Below, in pieces: positions 1-7,991 of a stretch of DNA of 15,635 nucleotides (its first letter is position 1; the number at the start of each line of letters is the position of its first letter). A model generated the notes under the pieces. That model did no database searches and was not told the origin of the DNA. It saw nothing but the letters and a program-made list of their open reading frames with translations. The translations under genes and the position numbers were made by a program. Where the stretch lies: assembly GCA_007132315.1 (NCBI GenBank), contig SLOW01000246.1:1-15635 (forward strand), in the 5' to 3' direction. The stretch is from Opitutales bacterium. GTDB taxonomy: Bacteria > Verrucomicrobiota > Verrucomicrobiia > Opitutales > T3Sed10-336.

Positions 1-1350
1 AAATTCACCGACATTCTCGGCGCCTGGCAGCACTTCTCCATTCCCCTCTCCGAATTGAAGGAGGATGTGTTTGAGGAGGGGTTGGGATTCGACGGATCCA
101 GCATCCGCGGCTGGCGCAGCATCGACGCCTCGGATATGCTCGTGATACCCGATCCGGCCACGGCCTTTGTCGATCCCTTCACGGCCTACCCGACCCTCAG
201 CCTGACCTGCTCCATCACCGACCCGGTCACCCGCGAGCCCTACGACCGCGACCCCCGCGGAATAGCGCTCAAGGCCGAAGCCTACCTCAAATCGACCGGT
301 ATCGCCGACACCGCCTTTTTCGGACCGGAAGCCGAGTTTTTCATCTTCGACGACGTCCGCTACGATACCCAGGCCCACACCTCGTTCTACCAGGTCGATT
401 CCGTCGAGGGAATCTGGAACCGGGGCGCCGAGGAGATCCCCAATCTCGGCTACAAGATTCGCCAGAAGGAAGGCTACCTCCCCGTCGCCCCGGCCGACAA
501 ACACGTCGATATCAGAAACGAGATGATCCTGACCATGATCGAACTGGGGATCGACATCGAACGGGAACACCACGAAGTCGCCACCGCCGGCCAGGCGGAG
601 ATCGACGTGGTCTTCGACACGCTCCTGCGAATGGGCGACAAGATGTCCCTGTACAAATACATCGTCCGAAATACGGCGGCCAAACACGGCAAGACGGCCA
701 CCTTCATGCCGAAACCCCTCTATCTCGACAACGGTTCCGGAATGCACATCCACTCGTCGTTGTGGAAAGACGGCAAACCACTGTTCGCGGGCGACGGATA
801 CGCCGGCCTGAGCGACATGGCGCTGCACTACATCGGCGGCATTCTGAAACACGCCCCAACCCTCTGCGCCCTGTGCAATCCGACCAACAACAGCTACAAA
901 CGCCTCACTCCCGGATTCGAGGCGCCCGTCAATCTGGCTTACTCGGCCCGCAACCGATCGGCTTCGATCCGCATCCCGACCTACAGCGGCAGCCCGAAGG
1001 CCAAACGCGTCGAATACCGAACCCCGGACCCCTCGGCCAATCCGTACCTCGCCTTCCCTGCTATCATGATGGCCGGTCTGGACGGCGTGCTCAACCGGAT
1101 CGATCCCGGCGACGCGGTGGACAAGAATCTTTACGAACTGGAACCGGAGGAACTCTCCCACATACCCACCGTGCCCGATTCGCTGCGGGGCGCCTGTGAG
1201 GCTCTGGAAAGCGATCACGACTTCCTGACCGAAGGCAACGTGTTCAGCAAGGACTTCATCGACAATTTCATCGCCATGAAGCGGGCCGAGTACGACGCCG
1301 TTCGGATCCGCCCCCACCCCTACGAGTTCCATCTGTATTACGACGTATAA
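1..1350 (+). CDS. glnA: Type I glutamine synthetase (5' partial)
   Basis: ATP-dependent ligation of ammonia to glutamate, the main nitrogen assimilation enzyme, cytosolic and normally a dodecamer. The frame is open from base 1 (KFTDILGAWQHFSIP), so the true start lies upstream; about 20 residues are missing against the usual ~470. Visible motifs in order are DGSSIRGW, the FFGPEAEFFIFD metal/ATP segment, a PADKHVDIRNEM segment, GSGMHIHSSLWKDGKPLF, NPTNNSYKRLTPGFEAPVNL and RNRSASIRIP. Near the C-terminus the sequence DKNLYELEPEEL (Tyr codon 1132-1134) matches the adenylylation loop of GSI-beta enzymes, so control by GlnE-type adenylylation is plausible, although no glnE, glnB or ntr gene is in view. 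The gene ends in TAA 2 nt before the M32 peptidase start, suggesting co-transcription. The identity is secure; the beta-type regulation is inferred. Confidence 0.97.
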   Translation, partial: KFTDILGAWQHFSIPLSELKEDVFEEGLGFDGSSIRGWRSIDASDMLVIPDPATAFVDPFTAYPTLSLTCSITDPVTREPYDRDPRGIALKAEAYLKSTGIADTAFFGPEAEFFIFDDVRYDTQAHTSFYQVDSVEGIWNRGAEEIPNLGYKIRQKEGYLPVAPADKHVDIRNEMILTMIELGIDIEREHHEVATAGQAEIDVVFDTLLRMGDKMSLYKYIVRNTAAKHGKTATFMPKPLYLDNGSGMHIHSSLWKDGKPLFAGDGYAGLSDMALHYIGGILKHAPTLCALCNPTNNSYKRLTPGFEAPVNLAYSARNRSASIRIPTYSGSPKAKRVEYRTPDPSANPYLAFPAIMMAGLDGVLNRIDPGDAVDKNLYELEPEELSHIPTVPDSLRGACEALESDHDFLTEGNVFSKDFIDNFIAMKRAEYDAVRIRPHPYEFHLYYDV

Positions 1351-1352
1351 CC

Positions 1353-2870
1353 ATGACCGCAAACACCTCCGATCCCCATATCCGTCTGCGCGAACGGCTC
1401 CGGCGCGTCTATTTGCTGCGGAGCTCGCTCGGACTTCTGGATTGGGACCAGCAAGTCAGTCTCCCCGAAGGCGGCGCCGAACTCCGATCCGAACAAAGCG
1501 CGCTCTTGGCTGAACTCGCCCACCAAACGTTCGTTTCCAACGAAACCCGCGAGGCGCTGGAAGCCCTGGAAGAAACCGACCCCGCGCCGACTTCGGACCG
1601 AGCGGTGGTGGCGCGGCTGACTCGCCGCGACTATGATCGCGCCGTGCGGCTGCCCGCCCGATTCGTACGGGAAAAGACCGAACATCTGAACCGGTCCTAC
1701 CACGCGTGGACACGGGCGCGGGCGGACGACGACTTCGCGAGCTTCGCGCCATTTCTCGAAAGAAATCTGGAGCTCGCCCGGGAAGAGGCCGGGCTGCAAG
1801 GGTATTCGAAAAACCCCTACGATTACCATCTCGATCAGCACGACCCCGGAATCGACACGGAAAAAGTGACCGTGCTCTTCGGCGAGCTTCGAGAACCGCT
1901 GCGGGAACTGGCCGGGGCGATTCTGGAATCCCAGGAACCCGCCGACCCGGACCTGTTCCGCGGCTTCCCCGTGGAGCGACAGGAGCAATTCGCCCGCCTG
2001 GCGACTGCAAAGATCGGATTCGACTACAAACGCGGACGCCTCGACCGCTCGGTCCATCCGTTCTGCTCCGGCGACGGGCGGGACACACGCCTGACAACCC
2101 GGTTCTTTCCAGACAATCCGCTGGATTCCCTCTTCAGCTCCCTGCATGAAGCCGGTCACGGTCTATACTGTCAGGGCCTTCCGATCGAGGATTGCGCGAC
2201 ACCGCTGGGAGAGGCCGTCGGCATGGCCGTCCACGAGTCGCAGAGTCGCCTGTGGGAAAATCAGGTCGGCCGGAGCCGGGCGTTCTGGACCTATTTCGGC
2301 CCGCTATACCGGGAACACTTTCCCGAGCAATTGCGACACGTTCCGGACGATGCCCTCCTGGCCGCGATCAATCGCGTCAGCAGAAATCCGATACGAGTCG
2401 ATTCCGACGAAGTCACCTACAACCTGCACATCATGCTCCGGTTCGAGCTCGAACGCACCCTCTTCGACGGAAATCTGGCGGTGCGCGACCTGCCCGGAGA
2501 ATGGAACCGTCTCTCGCAATCGATCGTCGGCCTGGAGCCGGCCAACGACCGCGAAGGGGTCCTTCAGGACATCCATTGGTCGAGCGGCGGATTCGGTTAT
2601 TTCCCGAGCTACACCCTCGGCAATCTGATCGCCGCCCAACTCTGGGAGACCGCGCGCGAGGCGTTGCCCGGCCTCGAAGACGGATTCGCTCGCGGCGAGT
2701 TCGGCCCCCTGCTGGAGTGGTTGCTCAAGACGATTCATCGCCATGGTCGTCGCTTCGAGACTGATGAGATCGTGACACTCGCCACCGGCCGTCCCCTCTC
2801 CACCGCGCCGCTGCTGCGTTACCTCCGCGAACGCTATCTGGCGCCCCACGCCGACCGCGCGAAAGTCTGA
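1353..2870 (+). CDS. M32 family (carboxypeptidase Taq-type) metallocarboxypeptidase
   Basis: Zinc carboxypeptidase that trims single residues from the C-terminus of peptides; members are cytosolic and mostly alpha-helical. The length of 505 aa matches the family (~500). The zinc motif HEAGH is at residues 265-269, and the third ligand lies in HESQSRLWEN (Glu295), the signature that separates M32 from other HEXXH families. Other family blocks are YNLHIMLRFELER and the late DIHWSSGGFGYFPSYTLGN block. No signal peptide is seen. The ATG is 2 nt after the glnA stop and has no clear Shine-Dalgarno, so translation probably depends on coupling to glnA. The pairing suggests recycling of peptide nitrogen, but that is inference. 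Confidence 0.96.
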   Translation: MTANTSDPHIRLRERLRRVYLLRSSLGLLDWDQQVSLPEGGAELRSEQSALLAELAHQTFVSNETREALEALEETDPAPTSDRAVVARLTRRDYDRAVRLPARFVREKTEHLNRSYHAWTRARADDDFASFAPFLERNLELAREEAGLQGYSKNPYDYHLDQHDPGIDTEKVTVLFGELREPLRELAGAILESQEPADPDLFRGFPVERQEQFARLATAKIGFDYKRGRLDRSVHPFCSGDGRDTRLTTRFFPDNPLDSLFSSLHEAGHGLYCQGLPIEDCATPLGEAVGMAVHESQSRLWENQVGRSRAFWTYFGPLYREHFPEQLRHVPDDALLAAINRVSRNPIRVDSDEVTYNLHIMLRFELERTLFDGNLAVRDLPGEWNRLSQSIVGLEPANDREGVLQDIHWSSGGFGYFPSYTLGNLIAAQLWETAREALPGLEDGFARGEFGPLLEWLLKTIHRHGRRFETDEIVTLATGRPLSTAPLLRYLRERYLAPHADRAKV

Positions 2871-2914
2871 TCTGAACGCCCGGAAGGAACGGCACTCGGT
2901 TCAAGCAAACGGTT

Positions 2915-3541
2915 TCAAACCGCCCGCGCGGTCCGTTCCGCCAACGCCAGCACCCGGCTGCGGGCGCTTTCCGGTTCCATTTCGTCCGCCTTTAGTGGCG
3001 CTCCCAGGCTGATGCGCACCTGCGGCCGCAACCGGCGGGGCAGGCGCGAGAACAATCGGCCGCCGTAATAGGAAAACATCGAGCCCCAGAGCCCGCTGAT
3101 ATGAAAGGGCACAACGGGAACGCCGGCGATGCGGGCCAAATAGGAAAATCCGGATTTGAACGGCTTCAACTCGCCACCGACACTGATCCCGCCCTCCGGG
3201 AAGAGACAAACCACTTCGCCATTCCGCAGGCAGGTCGCGGCCCGGCGCAGCGCTTCCCGCGGGCGCGAGGACGCCACCGGAACAACGTCGAACCAGCGCA
3301 TCGCCGAGCGCAACAGGGGCCGCTCGAACAACCAGCTCGCTCCCATGTAGCGGATCGCCCGGGGCAGGCCTGCCTGCAGGACCACCACATCGACGTAGGA
3401 CAGATGGTTCCCGATCAACAGCGCGCCACCCGACTCCGGCAGGTGTTCCGTTCCGGTAACCTGGATGCGGTAAACGGCATGGGTCAGCCAATACGGAGGA
3501 ATACTGACGATTCGCTTGATGCGGGAGGGATACGGAACCAT
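2915..3541 (-). CDS. PlsC-like lysophospholipid acyltransferase
   Basis: Glycerolipid acyltransferase-domain protein of 208 aa, probably transferring an acyl group to a lysophospholipid or 1-acylglycerol-3-phosphate at the inner membrane. The catalytic HX4D motif is NHLSYVD (His46, Asp51) and the phosphate-binding block is LFPEGG (Phe114-Gly117), followed by the conserved GVPVVPFHISGLWGS stretch. The first ~30 residues are moderately hydrophobic and could associate with membrane, but no clear transmembrane helix is present. It resembles the acyltransferase half of MFS-acyltransferase fusions as well as stand-alone PlsC, so the true acceptor is not certain. It is the last gene of the minus-strand block, 27 nt after the methyltransferase stop, and converges on the M32 gene with a 44-bp gap. 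No terminator with a T-run is visible in that gap. Confidence 0.92.
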   Translation of the reverse strand: MVPYPSRIKRIVSIPPYWLTHAVYRIQVTGTEHLPESGGALLIGNHLSYVDVVVLQAGLPRAIRYMGASWLFERPLLRSAMRWFDVVPVASSRPREALRRAATCLRNGEVVCLFPEGGISVGGELKPFKSGFSYLARIAGVPVVPFHISGLWGSMFSYYGGRLFSRLPRRLRPQVRISLGAPLKADEMEPESARSRVLALAERTARAV

Positions 3542-3568
3542 GCCAAGAGCGGTGCGGCCGGCGGTACC

Positions 3569-4411
3569 TTACTTGCTGAAATGAAAAATACCCCAGGTGA
3601 GGTGACCGTTCCGGCCGCCATCGACCCAGTGCCGGAGCCCCGTTTTCATGCGCTCCAGGTAGTCCATGCTGACCATGTCCTTCAGTCTGTCCTCACGCGA
3701 TTCCAGTTCCGCCAGCACCCGTCCGTAGTGCCGGGGCAGCTGATCGGCCATTTCCTCGAACTCCAATTCCCGAAGGCCGTGCTGTTTGGCCGCTTCCCGG
3801 TAAAACCCCGGCGAACCTAGGGTCTCCAGGTGAATGCGGTCCAGAATGGGACGCAGGACGTCTTTGGGACACTCGTCAGTCATCATCGGATCGGTGAACA
3901 GCAGGTCGCCACCCGGTTTCAGCACGCGCGCGGCCTCGGCGATGACCTGGTCGCGATCGGCGCTGTGCAGGAACGAATCCTGAGACCAGACCACATTAAA
4001 GGCATTGTCCTTGTAATCGAGCTTCTCGAAACTCCCGTCCACCACCTCGATCAGTTCGTCCAGCCCCTGTTCCCTGTTCATCTGGCGGTCGCGCTCGTTC
4101 TCGACTTCGCTCAGATTCAAAGCCACGACGCGGCATCCGTAGTGTTTGGCCAGATAGCGCGCCACGCCGCCGTACCCGGCGCCCAGGTCGATCACATGCA
4201 TCTCCTTGCCGGGATTGCGGATCTTCGCGGCGATACGTTCTACCGTTCGGCGGCTGGCGTCGAAGATCGAATCGTCGTCCGACTCGTAAATCCCGACGTG
4301 AATATCCTCACCGCCCCACACGGTATAGTAGAAGGTATCCGCGTCTTCACTGTTGTAATAGGCCCGGGCGCGTTCGACGGCGTCCAATCCTTCGTTGTCT
4401 TCTTTGCTCAT
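3569..4411 (-). CDS. Sarcosine/dimethylglycine N-methyltransferase
   Basis: SAM-dependent enzyme that methylates sarcosine and dimethylglycine to glycine betaine, an osmoprotectant route known from halophiles such as Halorhodospira. The 280-aa product matches the family length (~280). Visible features are the N-terminal YYNSEDADTFYYTVWGGED block, SAM motif I DLGAGYGG (75-82), ALNLSEVENERDRQMN, VWSQDSFLHS, the PILDRIHLETLG segment and the C-terminal HWVDGGRNGHLTWGIF; all are typical of SDMT rather than of generic methyltransferases. The frame is open to an ATG at 4489, but that would overlap the HemW gene and add 26 residues not expected in the family, so 4411 is chosen; no good Shine-Dalgarno supports either start. 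The partner glycine/sarcosine methyltransferase, often adjacent, is not in the window. Confidence in the family is high; the cellular substrate is inferred. Confidence 0.93.
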   Translation of the reverse strand: MSKEDNEGLDAVERARAYYNSEDADTFYYTVWGGEDIHVGIYESDDDSIFDASRRTVERIAAKIRNPGKEMHVIDLGAGYGGVARYLAKHYGCRVVALNLSEVENERDRQMNREQGLDELIEVVDGSFEKLDYKDNAFNVVWSQDSFLHSADRDQVIAEAARVLKPGGDLLFTDPMMTDECPKDVLRPILDRIHLETLGSPGFYREAAKQHGLRELEFEEMADQLPRHYGRVLAELESREDRLKDMVSMDYLERMKTGLRHWVDGGRNGHLTWGIFHFSK

Positions 4412-4454
4412 ATCAAATGGATGTCGAAACGCGATTGAAGGCCGGGTCAAGCGC

Positions 4455-5666
4455 TCAATCGAAGCGTTCCAGAATCTCCGCTCCCACACGGTCCGCCAGA
4501 AGGCGACCGCGGGCGGTCAGATGCACCCGTCCGGACGCGGACCGTTCCAGCAGTCCCTCGTCGCGCAGGCGGTCGAGAAATGGCGAAAGCGTTTCCGGCA
4601 TGACTCCGGGAAACCGCTTGTCGATCGCCGTCGGATCGACACCGTCGCGAAGCCGCAGTCCGAAGATCAGGCAATCGGCCGCCAGCAGGGAGTCGGTCAG
4701 AGGTACCCGCTCGCGGGTCGCGCGTTCGCCCGCCGCGAGACCCGTCAGCCATTCGTCGAGGGCGGCCGGATTGGATCCGCGCAGACCCCGGTGCTGCGAG
4801 GCCGCGGCGGGGCCCAGGCCCGCCCACTCTCCCATCCGCCAGGTGTGCAGGTTGTGTCGGCAGGCACGTCCGGGCCGAGCGAAATTCGAGGTTTCGTATT
4901 TGAACAGACCCCAGCGTTCCAGGATGTCCTCGGCCACCGCGAAGAAATCGATCTCGGCGTCCTCCTCGCGAGCCACCCGGCCCTCCGCCAGTTTGACCCA
5001 CAGGGCGGTATCCTCCTCGAACGTCAGACAGTAGGTGGACAAGTGTTCCGGTTCGAGCGCCGCAGCTTCCAGCAAGTCCGATTCCCACTCCGCCCTCGTC
5101 TGTCCGGGAAAGGCGAACATCAGATCCAAATTGACGTTGTCAAAGCCGTGAGCCCGCAACCGGGAGAAGGCCTCGTGCGCGGCTTCGCGCGAGGACCGGC
5201 GTCCCATCACCTCGAGCAGCCGGGATTGAAACGACTGCACGCCGAGAGAAATCCGGTTTACGCCGATTTCCCGCAACGCCTCGAGCCGGGCCTCGCGGGC
5301 GCAGGCGGGCGTGAGTTCCACGCTCCACTCGGTCGCGTCACCCCGGGTCCGGGGCCGAATCAACGCTCCGAGCTCGCGGATAAACTCCGGAGGCAAGAGC
5401 CCCGGCGTGCCCCCGCCCCAGAAAACGGTGTCGAAGGGCCGGTCCGGTTGAAGCAGATCGAGCTCACGGCGAATCCCGTCCAGGTAACGCCGGAAGTCGC
5501 CCCGTTCCGGACGCTTCTGATAAAAGGCGCAAAAATCACACGTCACCGCGCAAAAAGGCACGTGCACGTAGAGTCCGAGAGAAGCGACCTGCGCTTCGGT
5601 CTCCATGTCTCCACCGCGATCGGGTGTCCACGCGGTTTCAGTCGCCTTAATTGTTTCAGTCACCAT
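4455..5666 (-). CDS. hemW: HemW-like radical SAM protein (coproporphyrinogen III oxidase-like)
   Basis: Radical SAM protein of the HemW family, heme chaperone-like proteins often misannotated as oxygen-independent coproporphyrinogen oxidase. The 4Fe-4S motif CAVTCDFC (CX3CX2C, Cys39, Cys43, Cys46) is followed by AF, as in HemW, rather than by the extra Cys of HemN. FWGGGTPGLL, the ELTPA segment, GVNRISLGVQSF, DLMFAFPGQT and the C-terminal IFGLRLRDGVD block support the family. The heme-binding-type block normally HNxxYW reads HNLHTW, and the usual GAGAH stretch reads GLGPAAASQ, a variant. The chosen start has GGAGGG 4 nt upstream; a second ATG at 5606 with GGTGGAG close upstream would remove 20 poorly conserved residues and is also possible. 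The gap to the upstream phosphatase-fold gene is 20 nt. Confidence 0.92.
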   Translation of the reverse strand: MVTETIKATETAWTPDRGGDMETEAQVASLGLYVHVPFCAVTCDFCAFYQKRPERGDFRRYLDGIRRELDLLQPDRPFDTVFWGGGTPGLLPPEFIRELGALIRPRTRGDATEWSVELTPACAREARLEALREIGVNRISLGVQSFQSRLLEVMGRRSSREAAHEAFSRLRAHGFDNVNLDLMFAFPGQTRAEWESDLLEAAALEPEHLSTYCLTFEEDTALWVKLAEGRVAREEDAEIDFFAVAEDILERWGLFKYETSNFARPGRACRHNLHTWRMGEWAGLGPAAASQHRGLRGSNPAALDEWLTGLAAGERATRERVPLTDSLLAADCLIFGLRLRDGVDPTAIDKRFPGVMPETLSPFLDRLRDEGLLERSASGRVHLTARGRLLADRVGAEILERFD

Positions 5667-5686
5667 AAATCCCTCCGCAGGTAATC

Positions 5687-6643
5687 CTAGTCCTCCCGCG
5701 GGCCAAACCGCAAATCGGCCCAGACCAGCCGGTGGTCGCTGGCGATCCGGTAGTCCGGACCATCATACACGCCAAACGCACCGGGCACAAGACGTTCCCG
5801 CATGCCGGGCGAAGTCAGGATGTAATCGATGCGGCTGTAAAGGTGCTGACGTTCCCAGTGCTGCGTCCACAGATGCCCCCGCGAGTCGGCCGCGTCCACC
5901 GGGACGGAGATCGTCACGTCGCCCCGCCGCAGAAAGCGGCGCACGGCGGGGGTGTCGCGGGTGTCGTTCAAATCCCCCGCGATCACGAACAAATCGCCCG
6001 CATCCGGCACGACGCGTTCGAGGATCCGGTTGCGGGCGGCGGTCGCTTCCCCCACCCGCCTGCGTTCGGCCTGGGGATCGTCGTCCCGTTCCGTCCACTT
6101 GCTTTTCAGGTGGCCCGTGAACAACGTCCAGGGTTCGCCCGCGGTTTCGAATCCGACTTCCAGGAGACCGCGCTTGATCGGTTTTCGTTCGCCGAAATAC
6201 GGGAAATCCGGATCGGTGTGCGCCACCACGCCGCGAAACGGCAGACGCGAGAGCACCGCCACGTGGCGGACTTCGTCATACGCCTCCAGCACGTATCCGT
6301 ACGGATAATCCAACCCTTCCCGGCGCAGGTCCCGCTGGAGCTCCTTCAAAAACGGCGGCGCTCCCATTTCCTGAAGGGCGATGACATCCGGGGCCACGGC
6401 CCGAATCACCCGGCGCACGGCCGCCTTTTCAGATTCCGGTTTCGGATAGTCGGGCCGCCACCGGTTCTGCTCGTCCACCCAGCGGTCCATCACCAGGTAA
6501 TTTTCGACGTTGTAGGTGGCGATGCGAACCACCTCGGCACGGACCGGCGACGCACCGAGACACATCGCAAGGCTCGCGATGACAAGCAGGGACAGACCCC
6601 GGTACCGAGCGGGGCGGGCCGGTCGAATAACGTGCTGGATCAT
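5687..6643 (-). CDS. Secreted endonuclease/exonuclease/phosphatase family protein
   Basis: Metal-dependent phosphodiesterase/nuclease fold of 318 aa. A signal peptide is visible: a basic N-terminus, hydrophobic core LSLLVIASLAMCLG, and a likely cut after SPVRA (residue 36). EEP motifs follow in order: TYNVENY (Asn45), ALQEMG (Glu92), TGHLKSK, GDLND (222-226), SRIDYIL and the terminal ASDH (His303), so the catalytic set appears complete. The substrate cannot be told from sequence; extracellular DNA/RNA or phosphoesters such as sphingomyelin-type lipids are options. Its ATG overlaps the TGA of the M48 protease gene in an ATGA arrangement, a strong sign of translational coupling. The product probably acts in the periplasm or outside the cell. 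Confidence 0.93.
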   Translation of the reverse strand: MIQHVIRPARPARYRGLSLLVIASLAMCLGASPVRAEVVRIATYNVENYLVMDRWVDEQNRWRPDYPKPESEKAAVRRVIRAVAPDVIALQEMGAPPFLKELQRDLRREGLDYPYGYVLEAYDEVRHVAVLSRLPFRGVVAHTDPDFPYFGERKPIKRGLLEVGFETAGEPWTLFTGHLKSKWTERDDDPQAERRRVGEATAARNRILERVVPDAGDLFVIAGDLNDTRDTPAVRRFLRRGDVTISVPVDAADSRGHLWTQHWERQHLYSRIDYILTSPGMRERLVPGAFGVYDGPDYRIASDHRLVWADLRFGPRED

Positions 6644-7893
6644 GCTTGTTTCAGGGCGGTCTCCCGCTCAACCAGCGTGGGGTGCGAGTAGTGCATGGCG
6701 CTGTAGAGCGGATGCGGTGTGAGGTTGCTGAGATTCTTTTCCGAGAGTTTGCGCAGGGCGCCGACCAGCGGCTCGGGCTCCCCCACCGCGTCGCGCGCGA
6801 AGGCGTCGGCCTCGTACTCGTGCTTGCGGGAGAGGACGTTGAACAGAGGGGAGAGCCAAAAGGTGACCAGGCCGCTGAGCAGCGCGAACAGCAGGAAAGC
6901 CGGCGCCAAACCGGACGCGGCCGGGTCGAAGCCGAACCCTTCGTAAAACCACGCGCTTTCCGCGAGCCAGGCGATCACCCAGAAGCCGAGCAGCACCATG
7001 ACGGCCGACAGTCCGAGCATGCGCGGGATGTGCCCCTTCTTGTAGTGACCGATCTCGTGCGCCAGCACCGCTTCCAATTCCGGTTTTTCCAATTGCTCCA
7101 TCAACGTGTCGAACAAGACGATGCGCCGAAAACGGCCGAACCCGGTGAAGAACGCGTTGGAATGGGTGGAGCGGCGGCTTCCGTCCATCACCTGAATGGT
7201 CTTCGCTTTGAAACCGGTCCGGTCCGCGAGGTCCATCAGCCGCCGCCGGAGCTCGCCTTCGGGAAGAGGAGTGAATTTATTGAACAGGGGCATGATCAGC
7301 ATGGGATAGAGCACCATCATCACTAGCTGGAAGGCAAAGAAAAACGCAAACGCCCAGACCCACCAGTAATCCCCGCCCCAGGTGACCAGGGCCAGGAGTA
7401 CACAAATCAGCGGGTATCCGATCACCAGACCGACCGCGAGCCCTTTGATGCGGTCGGAGATCCACAATTTGAGCGTCGTTTTGTTGAACCCGAACCGCTC
7501 CTCCAGACGAAACTGGCTCCACCACTCCAGCGGAAGACCCGGCACACTGAGGAGTATCAGCACGGCCACAAAAAACATACCCTCGCGCCACACCGACGGA
7601 TCCGGGCCGCCCGCCACCGCGTCGTAAAACCAGGGTAGAACCCCGCTGACGATGACCGCCACCAAGACCACCACTCCCCAAACCGTCTCGACCATCCCGA
7701 ACCGGTTTTTGGCCAGCGTGTACTCGACCGCGCGCCGGTACGTTTCCTTCGGCATCACCTCCCGCAATGCCTCGGGCGGGGCGTCGGCGTGCCGCCGCAC
7801 GTGGTTGCGGTTCAGGACATCGAGCCAGAGCTCGAATCCGGTCTTGCACAACAGGAGTAAGAGGAAGACGGCGATGACCTCGTTCATGAGCAT
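6640..7893 (-). CDS. Ste24-like M48 family membrane metalloprotease
   Basis: Integral membrane zinc endopeptidase of the CAAX prenyl protease 1/Ste24 type (417 aa, usual length 400-430). In bacteria, which lack CAAX prenylation, such enzymes probably act in membrane protein quality control. HEIGH is at 279-283 and the third zinc ligand is in HEYEADAFA (Glu361). About seven hydrophobic segments are visible (near 4-20, 70-90, 104-120, 150-170, 176-202, 293-313 and 330-352), together with the Ste24 family block RLEERFGFNKTT and MDGSRRSTHSNAFFTGFG before the zinc site. It starts at ATG 7893 (a second ATG lies two codons later) and overlaps the next gene by 4 nt. It appears to be the first gene of the five-gene minus-strand operon. 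Confidence 0.95.
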   Translation of the reverse strand: MLMNEVIAVFLLLLLCKTGFELWLDVLNRNHVRRHADAPPEALREVMPKETYRRAVEYTLAKNRFGMVETVWGVVVLVAVIVSGVLPWFYDAVAGGPDPSVWREGMFFVAVLILLSVPGLPLEWWSQFRLEERFGFNKTTLKLWISDRIKGLAVGLVIGYPLICVLLALVTWGGDYWWVWAFAFFFAFQLVMMVLYPMLIMPLFNKFTPLPEGELRRRLMDLADRTGFKAKTIQVMDGSRRSTHSNAFFTGFGRFRRIVLFDTLMEQLEKPELEAVLAHEIGHYKKGHIPRMLGLSAVMVLLGFWVIAWLAESAWFYEGFGFDPAASGLAPAFLLFALLSGLVTFWLSPLFNVLSRKHEYEADAFARDAVGEPEPLVGALRKLSEKNLSNLTPHPLYSAMHYSHPTLVERETALKQA

Positions 7894-7964
7894 AAGCCCG
7901 TCACCTTGACCGGGGTCCGGCCGGGCCGCAAACGCAAATTGCCCGGTGAATAATTCAGGCCAGG

Positions 7965-7990
7965 AGTCTGTCGGGCTTCGCCGACAGGCT
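7965..7990. repeat. Palindromic intergenic element, copy 1
   Basis: CTGTCGG-GCTTCG-CCGACAG is a perfect 7-bp stem at 7968-7987, extended to 10 bp with one G-T wobble over 7965-7990. It lies directly behind the stop codon of the minus-strand gene ending at 7992. No T-run follows in either direction, so an intrinsic terminator is not well supported, though it may stabilise or end the transcript. An 18-of-21 match to its right part occurs at 10900-10920. Confidence 0.6.
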
Positions 7991-7991
7991 G

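Noticed and set aside
1338..2159. A 273-codon minus-strand open frame opposite the M32 gene
   Set aside because: No motif and entirely antisense to a gene with a clear zinc-binding signature.
2910..2922. CGGTTT-C-AAACCG palindrome overlapping the acyltransferase stop, considered as a terminator
   Set aside because: The loop would be one base, there is no T-run, and half of it is coding sequence.
4412..4489. N-terminal extension of the methyltransferase to ATG 4489
   Set aside because: It would overlap the hemW 3' end by 35 bases and add 26 residues not expected in the family; the conserved part begins after 4411.
4395..5684. A 429-codon plus-strand open frame opposite hemW
   Set aside because: Arg/Pro/Gly/Gln-rich low-information translation with no motif; the minus-strand radical SAM protein explains the region.
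5732..6691. A 319-codon plus-strand open frame opposite the phosphodiesterase-fold gene
   Set aside because: Antisense shadow; the minus strand has a signal peptide and the full catalytic motif series.
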